Below, in pieces: positions 52,648 through 63,504 of a stretch of DNA of 64,000 nucleotides; positions within the stretch are counted from its first letter, which is position 1; every line of letters starts with the position of its first letter. The notes beneath the pieces are model-generated. The model ran no database searches and was not told where the DNA came from. It saw only the letters and a list, made by a program, of their open reading frames with translations. The stretch is from Heterobilharzia americana (Eukaryota; Platyhelminthes; Trematoda; Strigeidida; Schistosomatidae). Both the position numbers and the translations under genes were made by a program. Where the stretch lies: the NCBI GenBank assembly GCA_944470555.2, contig OX104128.1, positions 58,597,257 through 58,661,256 on the forward strand. Reading direction: 5' to 3'.

Positions 52648-53395
52648 TTTTATTATTTGTAGCTTGGGTTCCTAGTGGAACATATAGCTTCAGTAGCACA
52701 CAGCCATCCCACTCTTCTCTCTGAAATCTTTTGAACCTGGCTCCACAACTGTCCACAAGCTCTCATTTCTTCCTCACACCATCTCTCCCATGTCACCCTC
52801 ACTTCAGACGCCCAACTCGTCGTTTTCCCTTTGGATTCCAGTCGACGGCCTGCCCCGGCCCGTGATGTACCCGAATGGTCTTCTCAGTGCATGCCCAATC
52901 CATGTCCACTTCCTTCCTATGCATATTTGTTGAGCGATAGCTTCTTGGTTGGTTCGTTGCCAGCCAGCCGGAGTGAGTTCCTTGTTGCTTATTCTTATTA
53001 TTCTGGCCATCCGATCTTCAGTAACGAGACAGCCTATGTAGTTGTTGATGAATGTCTGTAGTTTGTTGGAAATCCCTTTCGTAAGGTGCCAACTGTCTGA
53101 GCCATACAGAAGCACTGACTTGACATTGGTGTTGAAAATCCGGATGTTGTTCACGCTTTATGCTGAGTGCAGAAGATCTCCACACTGGTTTCAGGTTAAT
53201 GAAAGCCTGTCTTGCTGTCTTTCCGATCCTGACTGGCTTTGACGTCCTCGTCTGTGCCTGTGTCGCCTGTAATTGAGACAGTGCTGCCTAGATAGGTAAA
53301 AGAGGCTACTTCCTTTATTTCCCTGCAGCTGATGATGATTGGAGCTTGTTGTTGGTGGTGCTGTTTCTATATGTTTCTTGACTTTCTGAATATAA
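52648..53395 (-). mobile_element. RTE 3' part
   Basis: The complement of the (TAA)n tail (TTATTTTTATTATTTG) begins it, followed by the C-terminal domain and NNIRIFNTNVKSVLLYGSDS with WHLTKGISNKLQTFINN (116-codon minus frame, 52804-53154). It is truncated near the inter-domain segment at about 53395. It matches the subfamily of the 20.9-kb and 38.4-kb copies (AGCCAGCCGGAGTGAG). Confidence 0.9.
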
Positions 53396-53399
53396 TCAG

Positions 53400-54020
53400 A
53401 CTTGTTTAACACTAGTGTTGAGTTGCAGTTACTATATTGTTGTCATTTCGAAGGTTCTTCAATGCTTTTTTTTCTACTTTTGGTAAATTTTGTTTTGTCT
53501 TGTTCTGTCGCTTAAGTGTAAGACAACATTGTACTTGAACCTTGTCTGTCACTACCTTATCTACCGAACTGAATATCTACTTGAGTTTTAAGAATGATAC
53601 TATGTGACCAGCCAAGTAAGGATTTAACAAGTGATACTGAAAAATACCTGAACAATATCAAATTTTCAGTAACATTAAAAGATGTTGAATAGATAGTCTT
53701 AGTCAAGTCATTCGACAGTCGTTAAAGAGGTGCTTAATATTTCTGTTCTAGTGGGGTACATACTAGTTAGAGATTGATATGGAAGATGAGACAGCTGTCT
53801 AAGATTTTTCCTGTCTCTTCAGTCGATATCACTTCACTAGATGAATCATAAAGAAATAAAGCTATCAGATCAAATCAATATTATATGACGTAATTAGTTA
53901 GGTAGAGCGTGAATCAGTTAGCTAGTACTTCCACCAACTTAAACTTTTAGTCAGCACCTGTGAATTCAGTATCAACAGAAAATCAAACTTCTTGGAATGC
54001 TTTAATTCGCATGATACTAA
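53400..54020. other. No recognisable gene
   Basis: AT-rich; nothing supported. Confidence 0.4.
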
Positions 54021-54024
54021 ATAT

Positions 54025-54215
54025 TATTGGTTTCAAAGTAGTATTCATCATGGACTGACAACATTGGGATAACGTGAAAACGCTAGACAGCTGTTTTACC
54101 CAGGAGAAGATTCCTTAGAAATGTGCACCCACGAACTTTAGGTTTCATGACGAGCACGTTACCATTCAACCACTTGCTCAGAATCGAGTGGTTCACATTT
54201 CCCTGTTTCTCTCGA
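54025..54215 (-). mobile_element. tRNA-derived SINE, decayed
   Basis: TATTCATCATGGACTGACA at the left, GACAGCTGTTTTACCC and the complement of the head (GTTACCATTCAACCACTTG) identify the family. Core lost. Confidence 0.65.
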
Positions 54216-54394
54216 TTCGTGACATAACGTGGCCATCAATCAACATCACTGGCAAGTATTTATTCTCATGTCTGACGTGGTTGACCCAACATATCACAGC
54301 TTCTCATCAGAATTTCGAGAAATCCAACTCGAAGCATGTTATTAATCAACAGTAGGAAAAAAAATCACTTTACGTCCAATCTATCGTGGAGTAG

Positions 54395-54510
54395 CTGGTG
54401 TGTACAGCTGAGAAGTCCTGTACTAAGATGAAACAGATCCTCAGTACTCTCAGTCTTTCAATGGTCCTCCACCTGGTATCAATCCGTGAAGAATACCACC
54501 TTGGAATCAG
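54395..54510 (+). mobile_element. tRNA-derived SINE 3' part
   Basis: GTACAGCTGAGAAGTCC, TACTAAGATGAAACAG, CTCAGTACTCTCAG and TTTCAATGGTCCTCC. GAAA kept, CTGAGGA changed to CTGAGAA. Confidence 0.6.
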
Positions 54511-54514
54511 TCAG

Positions 54515-54885
54515 TTCTCAGAGACCTCCAAATGGGCTGTTACTGGTCATTGAATCTACGGATTGTTTGTTTTCACTTCTCTTTCACGAAGATTAACGTG
54601 GCGGAGAACACCCAGTACATTTAATTTTTGAAGAAGAAGTAAATGCAGGTGACTTCCAGTTATCGATCAGTAAATACCAGCTGAGAAAATATCATTATAT
54701 TGAACAGTTCACCCTTGAATGACAAGCACAAAAAAGTACTTGTCGACTGTTCTGTCCCACAAGTAATCACTTAATATTTCTCAACATTTTTTAAACCAAG
54801 AAATTTGATCGAAGCCTATTCCTATTACCATTTTAGAATTAAGATTTTCTATTCAGAATTCATTGTCACTCCTTGTCAAGTTTCC
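54515..54885. other. No recognisable gene
   Basis: AT-rich gap. Confidence 0.4.
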
Positions 54886-54892
54886 ATCCATC

Positions 54893-55930
54893 CATCCAAA
54901 TCAACCTAGGACCAGGCATTGCTGCGTAACGGTCCGACTTGCCACACCTCATATCAGTACATCAAGTAAAAAGGCAGTGAGGTGCAAGATGAAGATAGGA
55001 AAACTCAGTCAGAAGAAATATAAAGTACTAAAAGAAAGAAACGAAGAATGAGAAAATAGTGAGATCAAGTATAGCGGTCAAGATGAGGATAATGTATGTA
55101 TACATCTGCGCCACTGATATCGGTTCTCAGCCATATCACCTAGAGTCAGTCTCCAACCACTAGTTCCTCTTGTCCACCAGACACCAACCACTTAGTCTGC
55201 ATCGTCCCACATGTCTCAAACAAACAGTCAACGACTTCATACATTGGTGCCATGCTGTAGTCTGGCCACCTCGGGCCTTTTTCCAGCCCGCACCTACTTC
55301 GACCAACATTGTGTGACGAGGCGATCGGTGACTAGGCATACGTAACACATGTCACAGCCAACTATCTCAGTCTATCAAGGTTCATAACCTTGTCAACTGA
55401 CTTACCTCTTCTCCCTAAACTCTACACCTGACGTCTGCGTTACTCACATGGTGTGGTGACACCACGGAATACGACCTCTACTACGAAGGCAACGGTGATC
55501 GAACACTTGAAGCCTTCTCATGTCTTCCACCTTCAATGGCGATATTTCATAGCCGTATAGTAGAACAGAGTGGACTGTTGTGTAGTACACGCGACCGTTA
55601 GTAGACAATCAGATATCACGGCAGCGCCACGGGTTGTGTGAGTTGGCAAAAGACAATCGAGCCTTTTGTATTTGAGCAGAGATTTCACCGGCCACTGAGC
55701 CACCAGAGTTGATCCTACCTCCCAGGTATGTGAAGTGGTCAACACACTCAACCACTTCACTCTCTATTGTTAGCCGTGACACCGTTGAAGATGAATCATG
55801 GAGCAACAATTTGCATTTGGGTGTTGAGAAACGCATCCCAAACATTCTCAAATTCCCACTGAAAGTGTTCAGAAGACTCTGCATTTTGTCAGCGTCTTCA
55901 CCTTGTCAAGCTAAATCAAGTAATCAGTGA
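54893..55930 (-). mobile_element. CR1/SR1-type non-LTR retrotransposon, 3' part
   Basis: Minus strand: RT C-terminal part (91-codon frame 55609-55884, with FSTPKCKLLLHDS, VECVDHFTYLGGRI and AEISAQIQKARLSF-like residues), the C-terminal domain (MLRMPSHRSPRHTML, then GWKKARGGQTTAWHQCMKSL, 55160-55348), then a 3' non-coding end (54893-55080) that matches 63085-63240 on the other strand. Frames are separated by frameshifts. CR1-like elements (SR1) are established in schistosomes. Confidence 0.8.
55609..55884 (-). pseudogene. CR1-type RT fragment
   Basis: 91 codons: MQSLLNTFSGNLRMFGMRFS then TPKCKLLLHDSS and the FTYLGGRINSGGS block. This lies C-terminal to the FADD catalytic box, which is missing because the copy stops at 55930. 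The first EIS motif is preserved. Confidence 0.8.
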
Positions 55931-55934
55931 AAAG

Positions 55935-56565
55935 ATAGAAAAGTGACATCTCTTTCTACTGAAGAAGTTCAAGCTTTTATGCAACACTATAATAAAAGAA
56001 TGGAAGCCTCATCACTAAAGATTTATTGAGAAATGTAAGTAAATCCTGGGTAACATTTAGGCAAAATCGACATCCAAATGTCCTAAGATTTTGAAAAGGT
56101 CTTTTCTTATATACTTCAGTGACGGACATACTGAAACTGAAAATGAGTTCAAGAAGCCTGATACTATGAATTGTATTATGTTGATGGATGAGAACGATAT
56201 TAATCCCTCCATTACCCACCACGAAATAGTAAATCATGCAGACATTCACTTAGATCATGTTGATGAAAACCAATGAAGTACTTGTCGAGAATTCGCAAAA
56301 TGACGTAATCTGTTTAGTGCTATTCAGCCTTTCTACAGTTATACCTCATAAAGAATGTCCACAATAAGTTCTCATGTAGTATCAATGCAAGCTAAAATAC
56401 TAACGTCAATAATTACACAGATATATATATTCCACCGCACACCCATCCATTGATATAGTTGCATCACATGATAGTGGATTACTTTATGAAAGACAATTTA
56501 TGTCCATACAAGAAAAATGACACTAGGATTGTCTGTAGACCAGCTCCACTGCAATAACATTCACT
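55935..56565. other. No recognisable gene
   Basis: Overlapping frames of 90 (minus) and 61 (plus) codons have no domain I know. Confidence 0.35.
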
Positions 56566-56568
56566 AAC

Positions 56569-56580
56569 CAATAGGCAACT
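56569..56580. repeat. Target-site duplication, left
   Basis: CAATAGGCAACT pairs with CAACAGGCAACT at 57827-57838 (11 of 12). Confidence 0.75.
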
Positions 56581-57830
56581 TTTATTTATCGTTGTTTGTC
56601 CCTTGGGTTCCTAGTGAAACATACGGCTTGAGTAGCACATAACCATTCGAATCTCTTCTCTACAGTCTCCTTTTTAACCCGGCTCCACCACTGCCCACAA
56701 GCTTTCATTTGTTCCTCACACCATCTCCTCCATGTCACCCTCGCCTCAGACGTCCAACTCGTCGTCTCCCATCGGCGTTCCACTTCACGGCCTGACCTGA
56801 CGCGTGATGTCCCCAATCGACCTTCTCAGTGTATGCCCAATCCAATCCATCTTCAATTTCTTCTTCTGAATATTTGTTGGGCGATGGGTTCTTGGATGGT
56901 TCGTTGCTAGCCGAAGTGAGTTCCTTGTTGCTTATTCTTATTATTCTGGGCATCTGATCTCTATCTTCAGTATCAAGTGAGAGAGGGAGGTATGTGCTGA
57001 TGATGTATGTCTGTAGTTTGTTGGAAATGGTTTCCGTGACCCGCCAAGTCTCTTAATCATCACACAGAAGCGTTAGCTTGATCGAATTAATATCAAAAAT
57101 CCTGATCTTGTTCTTCATGTCAAGTGTCGTGCAGTGCAGTAGATCTCCACACTGATTTCAGAATAATGAAGGCCTGTCTTTCTGTCTTTCCGATCCTGGC
57201 TGCTTTGATGTCCTCATCTATGCCTGTGCCACCTGTAGTTGAAACGATGCTGCCTTGCTTAGGTAGGTGAAAGAGACAACTTCGTTTAGGTTTCTCCCGT
57301 TGGTGGTGATCGGTGCTTGTTTTTGTTGGTTAGGTATCTTCATCATCTCTGCCTTCTCTACGTTCACTTGAAGGAAGTCACGTCTTCGCTGCCTCGTCTC
57401 TCCGGTCAACTTGTTGGTTTTTGCCTGCAGATCTTCCAGCTTTTGCGACATTAGACATAAATCATCATTGTTGATATTCAAACCTCCCAAAGTCCTTTAA
57501 CTGGTCGAGCCAGCGTATGTCCATTTGCTCCCTCCTCACTGTTTGCTGCATGATCCGGTCGACCACAATCAGGAAGATGATTGGTGATAGTAGGCGACAG
57601 CATTGTCTTACTCCTGTCTTCACTTTACGGGCGTCACTGAGTTGCTTTCGATTGTGGATCACTTGGCATGTGGCGTCGTCATATAGTTGTTGAATGAGGT
57701 TGATAAAGGTTTGTGACACTGAAACCATAGTGTTGAAGCAGTAGCCAAGTTATTTCTCGGCCGACACTGTCAAAGGTCTTTTCAAAATCGATGAAGTTTA
57801 GGTAGAGAGTTGACTGTCATTCTATGCAAC
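56581..57830 (-). mobile_element. RTE copy, 5'-truncated, about 1.25 kb
   Basis: Minus strand: from the FDSV-like region (CTTTTCAAAATCGATGAAGT complement) through VKTGVRQCCRLLSPIIFLIV, a damaged catalytic box (NINNDDLCLMSQ in place of FADDLCLMSH), KLEDLQAKTNKLTGE and the C-terminal domain to a degenerate tail. Flanked by short duplications. Belongs to the subfamily of 41.4 and 49.3 kb. Confidence 0.9.
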
Positions 57831-57839
57831 AGGCAACTA

Positions 57840-58341
57840 GGAAACCTTAAATCCAACCAAATTCACAGATCCCTCATAGTGTATCAGGTTGTCAGAAGCA
57901 AATCACCAAGGTAAAATATTATGGTTTTGACTGTGGCGATTTATCGCATAGAGAAGAACCTCATCATTCCGACCAAATACATCTAGATTACTCTGACACG
58001 AACTGGAAACAAGATCTCAAGCTGTCATCTAAAAAACTCAGGCTTGTTGATAAACAGAACCAAAATAGCATGATAACACTGTCTACTCAGAAAAGCCCCA
58101 GTGAATTTAGTTTATTGAGGTTGGCAAATCTATGTAACCATGGGATGAACTTAAAGCATTTTGCAAATTCAGTGTCACACAATATCGGAGTTCCACATTT
58201 GAAGCTATAGGAAATGTCTTTGCAAATACTTATGAGTCTACTTTTTTTAAGTGAGGAGGAGAAGGTTCATAGAATACCCTTCTTCAAACTGTCACCAAAT
58301 ATTTCCCTTCATTTCTGGCTACGGTCTAGTTACTTCAGACT
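57840..58341. other. No recognisable gene; host of the next insertion
   Basis: Decayed sequence of unknown origin; together with 59460-59715 it forms the pre-insertion locus, whose right half is LTR-like repeat L2. Confidence 0.4.
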
Positions 58342-58354
58342 ACTCCACAGCACA
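58342..58354. repeat. Target-site duplication, left
   Basis: ACTCCACAGCACA, perfectly repeated at 59447-59459. Confidence 0.95.
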
Positions 58355-59446
58355 GCGTCGACCGAGAAGTAATTTGGAAACTGCTTCAATACTACGGAGT
58401 ACCGCAAACCTTTATCCGCCTCATTCAACAACTATATGAAGATGCCACATGCCAAGTAATCCACAATGGGAAGCTCAGTGATGCCTTTGAAGTGAAGACA
58501 GGAGTGAAACAAGGTTGCCTACTATCCCCAATGATATTCCTTATTGTGGTGGACTGGATCATGCAGCAAACAGTAGGCAGCGAGAAGAGGGGGATACACT
58601 GGACGACGGAAAAGAACCTAGAAGACTTGGATTTCGCCGATGACTTGTGCCTAATGTCACATAAACTTGAAGATCTGCAGGCAAAAACTAACAAGTTGAC
58701 AGAAGAGGCAGCTAAGACGGGACTTCAGGTGAATATAGAGAAGACAGAAGTGATGAAGATACCGCACCACCACCATCAACAACAACAACAAACTCCAATC
58801 ACCGTCAACGGGAGAAACTTGAAGGAAGTAACCTCCTTCACTTATCTAGGAAGCACTGTTTCAACTACAGGCGGGACGGACGAGGACGTCAAAGTCAGAA
58901 TCGGAAAAGCAAGACAGGCGTTCATTAGCCTGAAACCAGTGTGGAGATCTTCTGCACTCAGCATGCGGAACAAGATACGGATTTTCAACACCAACGTCAA
59001 GTCAGTGCTCTTGTATGGCTCAGAGACTTGGCGCGCCACGAAAGGTATTTCCAATAAACTACAGACATTCATCAACAACTGCTTACGCTCGTTGCTGAAG
59101 ATCAGATGGCCAGAAAAAATAAGCAACAAGGAACTCTGGGAACGAACCAACCAAGAACCTATCACGCAACAAATATGCAGGAAGAAGTGGAGATGGATTG
59201 GGCATGCACTGAGAAGGCCGACTGAGGACATCACGCGTCAGGCCCTCGAGTGGAATCCCTATGGGAAGCGACGAGTTGGACGTCCGAGGGTGACATGGAG
59301 GAGGTCATGCGAGGAGGAAATGAGAGCTTGTGGGCTGTCGTGGAACCAGGTTCAAAAGATCTCAGAGAACAGAGGTCACTGGAGGCGTGCTACTGAAGCC
59401 CTATGTTCCACTCGGAACCCAAGGGACTAATAATAATAATAATAAT
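58355..59446 (+). mobile_element. RTE/SR2-type retrotransposon, young 5'-truncated insertion
   Basis: 1092 bases from within the RT (SVDREVIWKLL) to (TAA)n, between perfect 13-bp duplications. The reading frame is open from the truncation point to the natural stop, and the sequence shows no damage by eye. It is the reference copy for judging the others here. Confidence 0.95.
58492..59430 (+). CDS. RTE reverse transcriptase, C-terminal half, intact frame
   Basis: 312 codons from the first Met, but the frame is open from 58357 (357 codons). Visible blocks: VDREVIWKLLQYYGVPQTFI before the Met, GVKQGCLLSPMIFLIVV (RT motif B), FADDLCLMSH at residues 48-57 with the catalytic Asp pair, a His/Gln run encoded by CAC and CAA, SFTYLGSTVS, an SVLLYGSETW motif, [15 protein letters not shown] and a Trp/Arg-rich C-terminus ending STRNPRD. 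The endonuclease and RT motif A are missing through truncation, so it cannot retrotranspose alone. Confidence 0.9.
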   Translation: MKTGVKQGCLLSPMIFLIVVDWIMQQTVGSEKRGIHWTTEKNLEDLDFADDLCLMSHKLEDLQAKTNKLTEEAAKTGLQVNIEKTEVMKIPHHHHQQQQQTPITVNGRNLKEVTSFTYLGSTVSTTGGTDEDVKVRIGKARQAFISLKPVWRSSALSMRNKIRIFNTNVKSVLLYGSETWRATKGISNKLQTFINNCLRSLLKIRWPEKISNKELWERTNQEPITQQICRKKWRWIGHALRRPTEDITRQALEWNPYGKRRVGRPRVTWRRSCEEEMRACGLSWNQVQKISENRGHWRRATEALCSTRNPRD

Positions 59447-59459
59447 ACTCCACAGCACA
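59447..59459. repeat. Target-site duplication, right
   Basis: Partner of 58342-58354. Confidence 0.95.
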
Positions 59460-59484
59460 AATTCAACAGAAGACTATTCAGGAA

Positions 59485-59715
59485 TAATTTGTATCAGGTT
59501 GGTTGAGGAGACAAAAAATCAACAGGATATTCCAGACCAGAAATGTCTCGAAATAGCCAAGGCCATCGTAATTTATGTAAACCTTGTTATTTGTATATAT
59601 TGTTGACGTTGCCGTTGGTGTTGTAAATACATTTCCTGTTTATATTACCGCCTTTTCCCACTAAGGAGGAACACAGCGACCATTAACGGTGGAATTTGAA
59701 GGTATTTTGTACAAG
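59485..59715 (+). repeat. LTR-like repeat L2, copy 2
   Basis: CAGGTTGGTTGAGGAGAC, TGTCTCGAAATAGCCAAGGC, TATTTGTATATATTGTTGAC, GTAAATACATTTCCTG and CCGCCTTTTCCCACTAAGG then ACCATTAACGGTGGAATTTG. The ordering resembles an LTR. The preceding insertion of an RTE at 58355 split its 5' flank. Confidence 0.5.
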
Positions 59716-59719
59716 CATC

Positions 59720-60306
59720 CACACACACACATATATATATAACTCATGCTCTCTCAAGTAGTCACTGTACAGATGCAGAAGTTTTTCGTCACAATTTCTG
59801 TCCTCTGTATAGTACAAATACGATGTACAATACATACTACTGATAGATGTGAGTAGTTGCAAACCAGTGATGGCAGTTATTAGTGCTAACTAACCAGATT
59901 GGCTTGATCTAAGCCCAGTGAAAGTTTATACTTCTATCTCACCTAATTATGTCATTCTCACCTCAGAATGGATACTTTGCAAAGGTGTAAAGACGAACCG
60001 AAAGTACCTACCTAGTCTATCATCAATCCCACCATTTGAATCCTTAATCTAACTGATAAAGAACGTGTTTTGGATACACAGCAGCCGTTAAGTTTACAAT
60101 TGCCTTACGCATTTTCCATCTGGTATATGAAAAACTAAACTAAGCCGATTTTCTCATATTTTAATACATCTCCCAAAGAAATATCTCTCCTGGATTAATT
60201 CCTGTCAAAACATGAATGTTACTCAAACATCCAAATAGGACATTTCTTGGTTGAAGTAAGCCATTCTTTTTTATAAAGATATTCTAGATGGTAGAAGCAT
60301 GATTGT

Positions 60307-60348
<42 letters not shown>

Positions 60349-61080
60349 AAGAAAGAAAGAAAGAAAGACAAGCAGACAGGCAGACGGACAGGAAAACAGG
60401 AAGGCAGGCAGACAAACGCATTAAAGTAGAATCTGACACAAAATTGTATCAGGTCAGGTTGCCACACGTAACAGCACAACTTATAAGGTTGGCAAAAGTG
60501 TGAGAGGAAGGAATATATGGAAATGTTCAAGACTTCATAAGACTATTGTGACTGATCTTAAGTCATATCACAGAAATTCGTTGACAATTTATCCCTAAGG
60601 TCGTGATGACATGATTTAGATGGTCTACAACTACTTACGCGACTCAGACCCATGATTCGAGACTTCATGATTTGGTGCTATTCCTAGTCTTTTCCTGAAT
60701 GTAAGGACAGTTTCTAAAATAGGTTTGTGACAGAAAAAACAGTCCTGAAACGGATGATTTGAAGCGGATTCCGCGGACGAATACAACTGAGCACTATGAG
60801 ATATATGGTGGTGTGTGTACAACATGTACTGACTCAAGTCATCATGTTGCTTAACACATTCGCTAGAAATGTCATCTTCAAAATGATTATTTCCAAAATT
60901 GAGGATTTGATCATTTTTCAGTTAATTTAAGTATAATTATTCCCCTGTACTTATTCCTTAGGAAAAGTTCTCTGTTTTATTGGAATTAAGTGTTAGATAG
61001 TATAGGCACCTTACTTTACTACTTTTCATCCTCAAAAACCTGGGTCTTGTAACTTACTGCTTAGTATTATTGATAAGAAG
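59720..61080. other. No gene; CA/TA and GACA microsatellites
   Basis: (CA)n(TA)n at about 59720-59743 and the GACA tract described separately. Frames here are microsatellite translations or chance. Confidence 0.5.
60307..60410. repeat. (GACA)n/(GAAA)n tetranucleotide tract
   Basis: About 45 bases of GACA, then GAAA and imperfect GGCA/GACA units. It yields a spurious Leu/Cys/Val-rich frame on the minus strand. Confidence 0.95.
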
Positions 61081-61084
61081 CGGT

Positions 61085-61370
61085 CCACAGAGAAATCAAC
61101 ATTTTAAGTTATCAGCGGCTAAGGTAGACGTTTGCGTATTCCAATTTCTGTTTTATGTCACTGTGTGGTCAGAAAAAACCCTTATTGGACAATTTTATCC
61201 TACAGTATTGACCAATCAAAATAAGCCATTTAACTCTTGACCTAGTGGCTTTATATGTTCATGAGAACTGCTGTATATAAATGATGAATTTTTGAAGAAT
61301 AAAGTGTCCGCCTTACACCCACAGATCAGTCTTTTTCCTAGCTATCTTCGTCTCTGAGTGAAGTATCCAA
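61085..61370 (+). repeat. LTR-like repeat L1, copy 2
   Basis: Aligns with 33330-33600. TGACCTAGTGGCTTTATATG, TATATAAATGATG and AATAAAGTGTCC give promoter-like and polyadenylation-like motifs in LTR order. No internal element sequence follows. Confidence 0.5.
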
Positions 61371-61487
61371 ACCGTGTTAGCATAGTTCACGTGTCTTCTT
61401 CACACAATCACTTCATTTATCAAGTGGAAATATAATACAGTGACTTGAAGAAATGCATGTTGAACTTCAAACTATTGACCTTGAAAG

Positions 61488-61635
61488 TGAGGCTGACTTT
61501 AAAGGCCACCCTAACAACAAATGAAATAACCAACTAAACTTATCTATTTTATGAAAATCTGGCTTCTTAGCTGAAGCGGACAAACCTAATTGGTTATTTT
61601 CATTGTTACTAAGGTGACCTCCAAAGTCATCCTCA
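61488..61635. mobile_element. TIR element T, copy 2 (MITE-like)
   Basis: About 148 bases with inverted ends: left TGAGGCTGACTTTAAAGGCC, right (complemented) TGAGGATGACTTTGGAGGTC, continuing on both sides through AACAA...AATAACCAA. Same family as 29968-30123. No coding capacity. Confidence 0.7.
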
Positions 61636-61639
61636 AAGT

Positions 61640-62100
61640 GCCCGTTAATAGTTAACTGACGTAAAACACAGTAAAATCATATTGACTACAATGGGTATCT
61701 GAACTAATTAACCAATTTTATTCAGAATATCAAGCAAGAATAGTTTCTCGACAACATTCATGAATACATGGTTTCTAACTACTGAAGTTGTTCAGTAGTA
61801 GTATGTTTTTGTTAGAGATCACACTTTGTGACCTTGATTGGGGGCGGAGTAGTTACTAACAGAAACCTTATTGACTGGTACCACTGTTGGATAACCAGAA
61901 AATTACTCGCCTGTGTGATAAATATCAAAGTGGAATTTGTGTATTCTATAAAGTATTTGCGAACTATTTACTGAAAACATCAAATTAGTAACATTTCACT
62001 GTAATTAAATTAAAAAGGAATGATGTTGGACAGATGTGATATTTTGCATACAGTTGTATCAACATTTTTAAGTGGTTGTTGTGCATAAGATATACTTTTT
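61640..62100. other. No recognisable gene
   Basis: AT-rich; nothing supported. Confidence 0.4.
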
Positions 62101-62109
62101 GTTAAGTAT

Positions 62110-63245
62110 TCCCATTAACAAAGAGTGAAGTGGTTGAGTGTGTTGAACACTTCACTGATTACCTGAGAAGTCGGATCAATCCTGCTCTGGTCCGTTGGTC
62201 AGTGGATGACAAAATGTCTACACGCATACAAAAGGCTTGCTTTGCTGTTGTCACCTTATGCCACAGGTGACACCACTGCGATATCCAATTGTCTACTGTG
62301 GGTTGAGTATACTGTGTTGCAGTCCACTCTGTTCTACTGTATGGTTGCAAAGTATATCCATTAGAGGTAGGAGACATGAGAAGGCTTCAGGTGTTTGACC
62401 ACCATAGCATACATCTTGTTTCATAGTGTCACCAGGTGAGTAATATAGAAGTTGAACGTAGAGTTTTGAGTAGGATAGGTAAGACTGAGGTGGCTGGTTA
62501 GAGTATGTGTAATGTATGCCTAGTCACCGTCTGCCTCATCACACAGTGTTGGCCGAAGTAGGTTCAGGCTAGTGAAAAGTGTTCGGGGCGGTCACCAATG
62601 TATGAAGTTATCGACAGTTGGTTAGAGCCATGTAAGGTGGTTCAGACAAGGCAGGAGATGGTGATGATATGGTGATATGGCACAGATGCATACGCACATT
62701 ATCCTCATCTTAACCTCTATACTTGATCTCATCATCATCTCATTCCTCCCTTCCTCTCTTCTATCACTCTCTACTTCTACTGTAGTGGGCGTTGCTGATA
62801 ACAACGGATATAAGTAGTATATATCGAGAGGGTGGCAGGAATCATAGGGAATTACCGGCAATGGGTAAGGTTTCTGCCAAGAGCAACACAGGGGATAACA
62901 CAGGCGTATTACAGGGGATGCTGCTGATAAGAGTGTATGAAGAGCCGGTCAAGAGCAAATCAAGACAGGAACGGAGAGGAAACCAAGACATTCGCAAATG
63001 GCTGCGACAGTGCAAGGAGTACCATATGTAACCACTACCATTCCAATTGTTCATAATAAACCTCCTCTCATCAAGTTGTCTCCTATTTCTTCACTACTTC
63101 CTACGACTGAGTCTTCTTCCCATCTTCACCCTCCATTTTATTGTCTTGTTACTTGATGTGGTGATATGAGATGAGATGTGACAACTTCGACCATTAAGCG
63201 GAAATGCCTGGTCCTATGTTGATCTTCATGGTGACTTGATGTTTA
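62110..63245 (+). mobile_element. CR1/SR1-type retrotransposon 3' part, interrupted
   Basis: Plus strand: VKWLSVLNTSLIT-like region, a STLFY-containing block, GGHQCMKLSTVG and a 3' end (63085-63240, GCGGAAATGCCTGGTCCTA) matching the complement of 54893-55060. Between them sits repeat R (62782-63030), absent from the 55-kb copy, so R probably inserted into the 3' end. Many stops; dead copy. Confidence 0.75.
62782..63030 (+). repeat. Unnamed repeat R, copy 2
   Basis: GGGCGTTGCTGATAACAACG, ATATAAGTAGTATATATCGA, GAGGGTGGCAG and GAGCAAATCAAGA match 24668-24890. It contains a 79-codon frame of no recognised family. Confidence 0.7.
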
Positions 63246-63269
63246 GCCAGTTAGTGACGATTTGAAGGC

Positions 63270-63500
63270 TTCTGGGGGATACCAAGGCTGATATCAACTG
63301 GAGAAGCATTGGAAACCTTGAAACACTCGACACGTGTTTCGTTCTAGTATCCAACTCCTCAGTAGTACATACCTATGACTCTCCCACGAATCGAAATTAA
63401 AATCTTCAGGTTTCGCAGCGATCATGTCAACATTCAACCACTGGGTCAGAGTTCAGTGGTTTACATTCTTCTTACTTCTGTTAATTCATGATATAGCAGG
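63270..63500 (-). mobile_element. tRNA-derived SINE
   Basis: Minus strand: head near 63450 (CTGACCCAGTGGTTGAATG), GAAACCTGAAG, GTACTACTGAGGAG, CTAGAACGAAACACG, TGTC, tail. CTGAGGA, GAAA and the GTC triplet are present, but stem I (TACTA against GAGTG) does not pair. Confidence 0.75.
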
Positions 63501-63504
63501 ATCT

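Noticed and set aside
60219..60530. Cys/Leu/Val-rich 103-codon frame
   Set aside because: Translation of a GACA microsatellite.
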